DNA of 64,000 bases. It comes from Bog-756 sp963730685. GTDB lineage: Bacteria; Actinomycetota; Acidimicrobiia; Acidimicrobiales; RAAP-2. A program made the translations under genes and the position numbers. Position 1 is the first letter of the stretch, and each line of letters opens with the position of its first letter. Positions 58,137-64,000 of the stretch are shown here, one piece after another. The notes beneath the pieces are model-generated. The model was not told the DNA's origin, made no database searches, and saw only the letters and a program-made list of their open reading frames with translations. Where the stretch lies: the NCBI GenBank assembly GCA_963730685.1, contig CAVSSP010000001.1:1736001-1800000 (forward strand), given 5' to 3'.

Positions 58137-58275
58137 CCCGCCGGCCCAACCGGCCCCGCCGGCCCCGCCGGCCCCGCCGGCCCAACCGGCCCAACCGGCC
58201 CAACCGGCCCAACCGGCCCAACCGGCCCAACCGGCCCAACCGGCCCAACCGGCCCCGCCGGCCCCGCCGGCCCGA
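58137..58275. repeat. 9-bp tandem repeat in a convergent intergenic region
   Basis: About 15 copies of CCGGCCCAA/CCGGCCCCG-type units between the lipoprotein and copA stop codons. In one plus frame it would read as (Gly-Pro-Thr)n, but no credible start codon opens that frame. Confidence 0.88.
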
Positions 58276-60963
58276 TCAGGACACGGTTCTGCGGAAGGTC
58301 ACCGTCGTCGGCCCCCTGGTGGAGCGGGTCGCCACGTGGAACACCCAGTGGCCCGGATCCAGGACGGCGAAGGCGGTGAAGTGCCCCGGGCCCACCCGGA
58401 GCTGGCGTAGGAGGCGGGGCGTCGAACCCGTGCGGCCGGCCGTCACCCTCGGGACGGCCGAGGGGGACTCTGCCCCCGGCCCGGTGAGGATCACGTGGAA
58501 CTGGTTGACGCCCACGGTGCCGGGGTCGAGGTACATCTCGGCCGACTCACCACCGGGCAGCCCGACCGTGGTGATGGACGGCAGGCTGGGGAGCAGGGAC
58601 TGGCCGCGGGCGGGGGAGACGGCCTGGCTGACCCCGGTGAGGACGGCGAACAGGACGACGGGGAGGACCACGGACACCGCCACCCCCCGCCGGCCGCGGG
58701 TGAGCCGTGGGCCCCGCACCTGGGCCGCCCCGGAGCGCCCCAGACGGGAGAGGCGGAGGCTGTTGAGGACCACGATCACGCTGGACAGTCCCATCGCCAC
58801 CGCTGCCACCAGGGGGTCGAGGAGGCCGAAGGCGGCCAGGGGGAGCGCCGACACGTTGTAGCCCATGGCCCATCCGAAGTTCTGGATGATCACCGAGTAG
58901 GTGGAGCCGGCCACGGCGATCGCCGCCGGGACACCGTGGAGGTCGTTCCCGAGCAGGGCGATGTCACTGTTGGCCAGTGCCGCCTCCGAGCCGCTGCCGA
59001 TGGCGCACCCGACGTCGGCGGCGGCCAGGGCCGGTGCGTCGTTGACGCCGTCGCCGACCATCACCACCCGGCTCCCCGCTGAGCGCATCCCGTCCAGCGC
59101 ATCGACCTTGCCGGCCGGGGTCAGGCCTCCCTGGGCCGAGGTGATCCCCAGCTCGCCGGCGACGGCGGCGACGGCCGGCCCACTGTCCCCACTGAGGATC
59201 GAGCTCTCGAGCCCGAGGTCGGACAGCTGGGCGATGGCGGCGGGCGCCTCGGGTCGCAGCGGAGTGGTGACGGCGATAGCGCCGATGACGTCGCCGTCAC
59301 GCTCCACCACGACCACGGTCTCCCCTCGGTGGTACCGCTCGAGGACGGTGGGAGCCAGGAGGGGTGATACTCCGGAGGGGATCAGGCGGCGGATGGAGAT
59401 CCGGTGCCCGTCGACCGTGCCGTCCACTCCGATCCCCGGTCGGGTGGCCACGTCGGTGGCATGCCCCGGCGACCCGGCGGCTGCCGTGATGGCCAGGGCG
59501 ATGGGGTGCTCGCTCTCGGCCTCGACGGCCGAGGCCAACGTCAGCACCTGGTGGCGGGAGCTGTCGGGCACGGCCGCCACCAGGCTCACCACGGCGTGTC
59601 GCTCGGTCAGGGTCCCGGTCTTGTCGAAGATCACCGCGTCGACCTTGGCCAGCCGCTCGAGGACGTCACCGTTCCGGATGAAGATGCCGAGTGCGGCCGC
59701 CCGTCCGCATCCCACCATCATGGCCACCGGCGCAGCCAGTCCCATGGCGCACGGGCACGCCACCAACAGCACAGCCAGCCCGCTGAGCACCGCCCGGCCG
59801 ATGTCGCCGACCACCAGCCACCAGGTGAGGAAGGTGACCACCGAGGCGATCAGCACCGCCGGGACGAACACGCTGCTGATGCGGTCGGCGATCCGCTGCA
59901 GCGGAGCTTTGTCGCGCTGGGCATCCTCCACCAGTCGCTGCAGGTGGGCCAGCACGGACTCGGCGGCCACCGTACCCACCCGCACCACCAGCACGCCGCT
60001 GCCGTTCCTGGTGCCGCCGGTGACCTGGTCGCCGGGGCCGCGGTCGACCGGGAGGGGCTCCCCGGTGAGCATGGACTCGTCGACGGGGGACCATCCGTTG
60101 ATCACCGTGCCGTCGAGGGGCAGTGCCTCACCGGGACGCACCCGCACGAGCGCGCCGACGGGCACGCTCTCGGGGGCGACGAGCTCCCCGTGCTCGTCGT
60201 CGGGCCCGGTCACCACCCGCGCCGTCGGGGGGCGCAGCGAGAGGAGTGAGTGCATGGCGCCGGCGGCACGCAGCCGGGCGCGGGACTCGACGGCCCGGCC
60301 GGTCACCAGGATGGCGACGATGAGAGGTGCCATGACACCGTGCAGCCGGGCGGCGAAGGCGCCGCTCCCCCCGAGGTGGAGGTGCCGGCCGCCCAGCGCG
60401 ATGGCCTCGACGGCACTGACCGCCAGCGCCGCCAGCGTGCCCAATGCGATGAGCGTGTCCATGCTGGTGGCACCGTGTCGCAGCAGGCGGGCGCTGTCCC
60501 GGAGGAACGGCCAACCTCCGGCGATCTCCACGGCAACGGCGAGAACGAGTACCGTCCAGCCGGCGGCAGGGGACTCTGCCGCCGTGAGGGACACCACCAG
60601 GGCGGCGATGGCCAGCGGCCAGGAGATGGCCGCCCGGAGCAGCCACCGGTCGGGGTCGCGATCGGTGGAGTCGGGCCGGTCCTCGGCCACAGGAACGGCG
60701 GTGTAGCCCACGCCGGTGACGGCCTGGCAGAGCTCCTCGGGACTGGTGCGTTCGGCGTCATAGGCCACGAATGCCCGTGTGGTGGCGAGGTTGACCGAGG
60801 CACTGGCCACCGCGGGCAGGCGGCCGAGCGAGCGCTGGATTCGGGTGGCACAGGCGCTGCAGTGCATGCCGCCCAGCTCGAGCTCGGCCGTGGCCAGGGG
60901 GAGGGCGTCCGGGAGGGCGGCAGAAATGGACTCGCCGGGTGCGGTCGTGGGTGCGGTCGACAT
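58276..60963 (-). CDS. copA: copper-translocating P1B-type ATPase with C-terminal extracytoplasmic domain
   Basis: 895 residues. N-terminal HMA domain with GGMHCSAC (Cys35, Cys38). The transmembrane CPC motif VACPCAMGLAAP is near residue 402, phosphorylation site DKTGTLTE near 446, and hinge GDGVNDAPAL near 636. It exports Cu(I). After the usual last helices (ending VVLNSLRLSRLG) comes a basic loop, an extra helix VSVVLPVVLFAVLTGVSQ (about 758-775) and a domain of about 110 residues (GVNQFHVILTGPGAE, RQLRVGPGHFTAFAVLDPGHW) resembling the CopD/YtkA C-terminal beta domain. copZ lies 17 nt upstream. Confidence 0.93.
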   Translation of the reverse strand: MSTAPTTAPGESISAALPDALPLATAELELGGMHCSACATRIQRSLGRLPAVASASVNLATTRAFVAYDAERTSPEELCQAVTGVGYTAVPVAEDRPDSTDRDPDRWLLRAAISWPLAIAALVVSLTAAESPAAGWTVLVLAVAVEIAGGWPFLRDSARLLRHGATSMDTLIALGTLAALAVSAVEAIALGGRHLHLGGSGAFAARLHGVMAPLIVAILVTGRAVESRARLRAAGAMHSLLSLRPPTARVVTGPDDEHGELVAPESVPVGALVRVRPGEALPLDGTVINGWSPVDESMLTGEPLPVDRGPGDQVTGGTRNGSGVLVVRVGTVAAESVLAHLQRLVEDAQRDKAPLQRIADRISSVFVPAVLIASVVTFLTWWLVVGDIGRAVLSGLAVLLVACPCAMGLAAPVAMMVGCGRAAALGIFIRNGDVLERLAKVDAVIFDKTGTLTERHAVVSLVAAVPDSSRHQVLTLASAVEAESEHPIALAITAAAGSPGHATDVATRPGIGVDGTVDGHRISIRRLIPSGVSPLLAPTVLERYHRGETVVVVERDGDVIGAIAVTTPLRPEAPAAIAQLSDLGLESSILSGDSGPAVAAVAGELGITSAQGGLTPAGKVDALDGMRSAGSRVVMVGDGVNDAPALAAADVGCAIGSGSEAALANSDIALLGNDLHGVPAAIAVAGSTYSVIIQNFGWAMGYNVSALPLAAFGLLDPLVAAVAMGLSSVIVVLNSLRLSRLGRSGAAQVRGPRLTRGRRGVAVSVVLPVVLFAVLTGVSQAVSPARGQSLLPSLPSITTVGLPGGESAEMYLDPGTVGVNQFHVILTGPGAESPSAVPRVTAGRTGSTPRLLRQLRVGPGHFTAFAVLDPGHWVFHVATRSTRGPTTVTFRRTVS

Positions 60964-60980
60964 CAGGACACGGGCGGTGA

Positions 60981-61265
60981 CTACCCGACGGGCGTCGCCG
61001 AGTATCCGGCTTCGGCCACGGTGGTCTGCAGGTCGTCGACGCCGAGGAGGGACGGGTCGTACCGCACCACGGCCACACCGGACTCGAGGTCGACGGACGC
61101 ATCCGTCACGCCTTCCCGCTCGACCAGGGACTCCTCGATCAGGGCCACACAGGACCCGCAGTGCATGCCCTCCACCACAAGCTCCACCGACAACTCGGTG
61201 GTGGCCGACCCGGGTGCCGGGGATGCAGTGGGGGACGGCGAGGGGGAGGCAGGGACAGAAGTCAC
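60981..61265 (-). CDS. copZ: CopZ-like copper chaperone (HMA domain)
   Basis: 94 residues. A Ser/Pro/Ala-rich N-terminus of about 25 residues precedes a single heavy-metal-associated domain: VVEGMHCGSCVALIEESLVEREG, ASVDLESGVAVVRYDP, TTVAEAGYSATPVG. The CxxC binds Cu(I) and probably hands it to CopA, encoded immediately downstream. Start GTG 61265 lies six nt after TACGCT; the GGAGG adjoining the start is too close to act as a Shine-Dalgarno, favouring leaderless initiation. Confidence 0.9.
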   Translation of the reverse strand: MTSVPASPSPSPTASPAPGSATTELSVELVVEGMHCGSCVALIEESLVEREGVTDASVDLESGVAVVRYDPSLLGVDDLQTTVAEAGYSATPVG

Positions 61266-61271
61266 CTCCCC

Positions 61272-61277
61272 AGCGTA
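61272..61277 (-). promoter_or_regulatory. -10 box TACGCT of copZ-copA (leaderless)
   Basis: Minus-strand TACGCT followed by GGGGAG and GTG at 61265. Upstream on the minus strand is CGAATT; no clear CsoR or CueR operator is seen. Confidence 0.55.
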
Positions 61278-61314
61278 ATTCGAACGGTGGACGGATGGAG
61301 CGGCAGGAGGACGA

Positions 61315-62676
61315 TCAGCCGTCCACCAGGCGTTGGAACTCCTCGTCGTGGACCCCGGCCGCCTGCTTGTCAGCCAACGACTCCAGCCACCGGTGGGCCG
61401 GCTCGTCGGCCATGGCCTCGACCATCTGTTTGGGGATGGCCCGCACGGTGTAGTCGGGGGGCATCACCGGTTCGCAACGGTCCCGACGGGCCATGGCCCG
61501 CTCGATCAGGGGGGCCAGGCGGGCGGCCTTGGCGCGGGCGGCCTCGGCATCCCGCTCGATGAATTCGGGGAGCACCCGGGTCCCGAACAGCTCGAGTGAC
61601 TCCATGATGTCCTCGTGGCGATTGTGCCCGGCCTGCATCACGAAGATGAGCTGGTCGACGCCGGCCGCTTCGTACCGCCGGAGGAACTGCCTCAACTGGT
61701 CCGGTGTGCCGATGGCCCCACGCAAACCGGTCGTGTCCCCGGCGGCCGCCTTGGCACCCAGCATCTGGTCCCGTTGGGCCAGTGCCGCCTCGGGGGAGTA
61801 ACCCATCTTCTCCCGACGTGCGACGAACTCCTCCCAGACGTCGGTGGAGGCGGGGACGTGGTCCCCGAAGACGTAGAAGTGGGCGAGTGAGTACCCGAAG
61901 AAGTTGGCGCCCTCCAGGCCCCGGGCCAAGGCGTCCTCCTCGCGGGGCGCGCACATCATCGGGGTGACGCAGGCCACCTGGGGATTGACCGCCAGACCGA
62001 CCGGGACACAGCGATCACTGAGGACCGCCTCGTAGTCGTCCACCCAGGACTTGGCGTCCTCGGGCTCGACGAAGGCGAAGCTGAGGGCGCCGATGCCCTT
62101 CTCGGCGGCCAGCAGGATGGTGTCGCGTCGGCTGCACGCCACCCACAGCGGGGGGTGGGGCTTCTGGACGGGTTTCGGGACCACGTTGCGGGGCGGCATG
62201 GTGACGAATCGCCCGTCGACGCCACCGAAGGGGGTCTCGGTCATGCAGCGGACGGCGACCTCGAGTCCCTCGAGCCATGCCTCGCGCTTGGTGTTCCGGT
62301 CGACGCCGAACCCACCCAACTCGGCCTCCGACGAGGACTCTCCGGTACCGAACTCCACCCGTCCCCCGGATACCAGGTCGAGCATGGCGATGCGTTCGGC
62401 GATCCGGGCCGGGTGGTTGTAGCCGGGGGCGGTCTGGACCACACCGTGGCCGATCCGCATGGTGCGGGTCCGCTGGCTGGCTGCCGCCAGGAACACCTCG
62501 GGCGCGCTGGAGTGCGAGTACTCCTCCAGAAAGTGGTGCTCGACCTCCCACAGGTACTGCACGCCCAACCGGTCGGCCAACTCGATCTGGTCGAGCGCAT
62601 CGGTGATCAGCCGGTACTCGCTGGTGTCGCTCCACGGTCGGGGCAGTTGGTGCTCGTAGAAGATCCCGAACTTCAA
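61315..62676 (-). CDS. luciferase-like flavin-dependent monooxygenase
   Basis: 453 residues: MKFGIFYEHQLPRPW, VQYLWEVEHHFLEEYSHSSAPEVFLAAAS, TMRIGHGVVQTAPGYNHPARIAERIAML, GGRVEFGTGESSSEAELGGFGVD, and PHPPLWVACSRRDTILLAAEKGIG. This is the bacterial luciferase-type TIM barrel using reduced FMN or F420. A C-terminal helical extension of about 80 residues (from FIERDAEAARAKAARLAPL) is not part of the barrel. The TTG start at 62676 is 4 nt from the stop of the upstream di-iron gene, so the two form an operon. Confidence 0.88.
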   Translation of the reverse strand: MKFGIFYEHQLPRPWSDTSEYRLITDALDQIELADRLGVQYLWEVEHHFLEEYSHSSAPEVFLAAASQRTRTMRIGHGVVQTAPGYNHPARIAERIAMLDLVSGGRVEFGTGESSSEAELGGFGVDRNTKREAWLEGLEVAVRCMTETPFGGVDGRFVTMPPRNVVPKPVQKPHPPLWVACSRRDTILLAAEKGIGALSFAFVEPEDAKSWVDDYEAVLSDRCVPVGLAVNPQVACVTPMMCAPREEDALARGLEGANFFGYSLAHFYVFGDHVPASTDVWEEFVARREKMGYSPEAALAQRDQMLGAKAAAGDTTGLRGAIGTPDQLRQFLRRYEAAGVDQLIFVMQAGHNRHEDIMESLELFGTRVLPEFIERDAEAARAKAARLAPLIERAMARRDRCEPVMPPDYTVRAIPKQMVEAMADEPAHRWLESLADKQAAGVHDEEFQRLVDG

Positions 62677-62680
62677 GGTT

Positions 62681-63787
62681 TCACCGGGCCGGGGCGTCGG
62701 TGCTGTCCGACACCGTCCCGTCCTCCAGGCGGATCACCGAGCCCAGCGAGAGCATCTCGGCGGTGACGTCGGCGGCGTCCGGCCGTCCGGCCAGCGCCTG
62801 GTCGATCTCGCCCATGACGAACGCGAGGTTCTCCTGGCGCCGCACGACCAGGGAGTCGGACAGGGCACGTTCCCACAACCGCCCGATCATGTCGGAGCCG
62901 GCATAACGGTGTCCCTCCCGTCCCAACCAGGTCCGGTCCCGCATCTCCGACAGTGCGGTCCGGAGCCACGCCACGTGGGGGGTCTCGTCGGCACGGATGT
63001 AGGACACGAGAGTCCCGGCGGCCCCTCCGCCGGCCACCAGGTCGGCGTCGCCCAAGAGGGCCTCGGCCCACCGGAAGCTGTGAAAGGCGGAGATCTCGAT
63101 CAGCAGTAGGCCGATCATGCGTGCGGCCAGTGACTCCAGGGCGATATCCACGTCGTCGGGGAGCAGGCGCGCCGGCATCGCTCGTTGCGGGGCGGCTGCT
63201 GAGGAGCCACGGCCTTCCCCGATCCCCATGCGGCGCATCATCCGTCCCGTCTGGTCGGTCGTGTCCGGGCACTCGAAGGCGATGTCACGGGCGATGAACC
63301 ACATCCGGTCGTGGCCGGCCGCCTCCCCGAACCCGCACTCGTCTCGGGCGTGGGCCTCGAACAGCCCCCCGTCGATGTGGGCGATGGCGGTGCCGACCAC
63401 GTCCTCGTCGAAGCAGCGAGAGAACTCCGGGACGGGGAGCAACCGCAGCATCCCGCCGAAGCCTTCGACCGTCCCGATACGGGTGAGGGCGCCGATCGTG
63501 GGCTCGGGTACGCCGTTGCGGATGAGGAACGCCGACTGTTCGACGGTCGGGAAGTTCTCGGGCCAGGTATCGAGGGGGACGTCGAGGATGGGAGTCGAGA
63601 ACTGAGCCCGCCGTTGGTCCTCCCAGGCCCGTATGGCCGGCCACCGGTTCCTCGTGCGGGGGGAGACGTACTGGCCACGGGCGTCGAAGCCGCCGTGGCA
63701 CCGGACCCCGTCGGCGATCAGCGGTTCTTCGATGTCGTGGTCCGCCAGCAGCTCGGAAGGGCTGAACTCGGTCTGCACGGAGGTCAT
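62681..63787 (-). CDS. probable di-iron ferritin-like protein
   Basis: 368 residues, family not firmly recognised. Helical segments contain candidate metal ligands: RMWFIARDIAFECPD, LLLIEISAFHSFRWAEALLG (E...H) and SYIRADETPHVAWLRTALSEMRD (ExxH-like DETPH). Together they suggest a ferritin-like four-helix di-iron site. The N-terminal 100 residues (GFDARGQYVSPRTRNRWPAI) are Arg/Pro-rich. ATG at 63787 lies eight nt after TACACT. It is cotranscribed with the luciferase-like monooxygenase, so a joint oxidative reaction is possible but unproven. Confidence 0.65.
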   Translation of the reverse strand: MTSVQTEFSPSELLADHDIEEPLIADGVRCHGGFDARGQYVSPRTRNRWPAIRAWEDQRRAQFSTPILDVPLDTWPENFPTVEQSAFLIRNGVPEPTIGALTRIGTVEGFGGMLRLLPVPEFSRCFDEDVVGTAIAHIDGGLFEAHARDECGFGEAAGHDRMWFIARDIAFECPDTTDQTGRMMRRMGIGEGRGSSAAAPQRAMPARLLPDDVDIALESLAARMIGLLLIEISAFHSFRWAEALLGDADLVAGGGAAGTLVSYIRADETPHVAWLRTALSEMRDRTWLGREGHRYAGSDMIGRLWERALSDSLVVRRQENLAFVMGEIDQALAGRPDAADVTAEMLSLGSVIRLEDGTVSDSTDAPAR

Positions 63788-63795
63788 CGTGGTCG

Positions 63796-63801
63796 AGTGT
63801 A
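63796..63801 (-). promoter_or_regulatory. -10 box TACACT of the di-iron/monooxygenase operon
   Basis: Minus-strand TACACT eight nt before the ATG at 63787. Confidence 0.5.
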
Positions 63802-63849
63802 GGGGAGGACGGGCCGCTCGGCCCGTGGGCCGGCCGCGCCGGGTGACGC

Positions 63850-63855
63850 TACGGT
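63850..63855 (+). promoter_or_regulatory. -10 box TACGGT of the right-edge gene
   Basis: TACGGT eight nt before the ATG at 63864; diverges from the di-iron operon promoter 50 nt away. Confidence 0.55.
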
Positions 63856-63863
63856 GACGGGTC

Positions 63864-64000
63864 ATGCCCACCTACGTCGACAAGCAGGGAACGGTCGATC
63901 TCCTGCGCCACGAGTACGCCGCCATCGCGTCGCTGATCGCCACGCTGTCCACTCGGCAGTGGGAAACCCCGACGTGCCTGCCCGGCTGGACCGTCCACGA
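63864..64000 (+). CDS. maleylpyruvate isomerase/DinB-like family protein (partial)
   Basis: First 45 residues only: LLRHEYAAIASLIATLSTRQWETPTCLPGWTVH. The helix followed by W-x-x-PT-x-x-PGWTVH is typical of the mycothiol-dependent maleylpyruvate isomerase N-terminal (DinB-like) domain, with the His as a likely metal ligand. The rest lies beyond the window. Fits the mycothiol theme of mca. Confidence 0.75.
   Translation, partial: MPTYVDKQGTVDLLRHEYAAIASLIATLSTRQWETPTCLPGWTVH

Noticed and set aside
57561..58379. Collagen-like (Gly-Pro-Thr)n protein on the plus strand across the 58.1-58.3 kb repeat
   Set aside because: The frame is out of phase with the real lipoprotein gene it overlaps and has no independent start or ribosome-binding site. 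The Gly-Pro-Thr pattern simply reflects the 9-bp noncoding repeat.

Overview
This is a GC-rich (roughly 70%) chromosomal window. Several features point to an actinobacterium: a mycothiol S-conjugate amidase (Mca), a maleylpyruvate-isomerase-type (mycothiol-linked) gene at the right edge, luciferase-like enzymes of the F420/flavin type, a DUF2469 protein, the pspA-pspAA-htpX-pspAB stress operon, and many genes whose start codon lies only 6-9 nt after a TAnnnT -10 box, which implies leaderless mRNAs. My inference is a deep-branching class such as Acidimicrobiia; the sequence alone does not prove that placement.

Layout. 1-7.6 kb: an acyl-CoA dehydrogenase cut by the window edge, a truncated hemoglobin, and a four-gene minus-strand cluster (circularly permuted ATP-grasp, alpha-E, ATP-grasp/alpha-E fusion, transglutaminase) of the uncharacterised amidoligase/peptidase type. 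7.9-19.8 kb: a conserved housekeeping block, acpP-rnc-mutM-smc-ftsY-ffh-rpsP-khpA-rimM-trmD-rplS-DUF2469-yraN, tightly packed with 4-nt overlaps and lacking the usual lepB-rnhB. 19.8-25.2 kb: a crotonase, comM and dprA, then an IS30-family element. An 18-bp AT-rich perfect inverted repeat brackets comM-dprA. 25.3-33.2 kb: a type IV pilin-like protein, a PNPOx-fold protein, endonuclease IV, a zinc ABC transporter operon with a Zur-type operator, zur itself, and fumarase.

33.4-48.7 kb: a P450 coupled to a pterin carbinolamine dehydratase, the Psp operon (with an apparent frameshift in pspA), mca, an SCP2 protein, a ChbG-like deacetylase, two LLM oxidoreductases, a DsbA-like protein, PAP2, a RecB-like nuclease, an alpha/beta hydrolase, a DedA protein and a second PIG-L deacetylase. 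48.7-64 kb: a GGDEF protein, two MFS transporters, a HicA-like protein, a DJ-1/PfpI protein, tRNA-Gly(UCC), a nitroreductase, a TrmA/RlmD-type RNA methyltransferase, a lipoprotein, a copper ATPase with an unusual C-terminal domain plus its CopZ-like chaperone, and an LLM monooxygenase paired with a probable di-iron protein.

Functional themes are the translation, secretion and chromosome-segregation core, metal homeostasis (Zn uptake under Zur, Cu export), envelope stress (Psp/HtpX), mycothiol chemistry and flavin/F420 redox chemistry. Short tandem repeats with units of 9-30 bp, mostly multiples of three, recur inside genes and between them.
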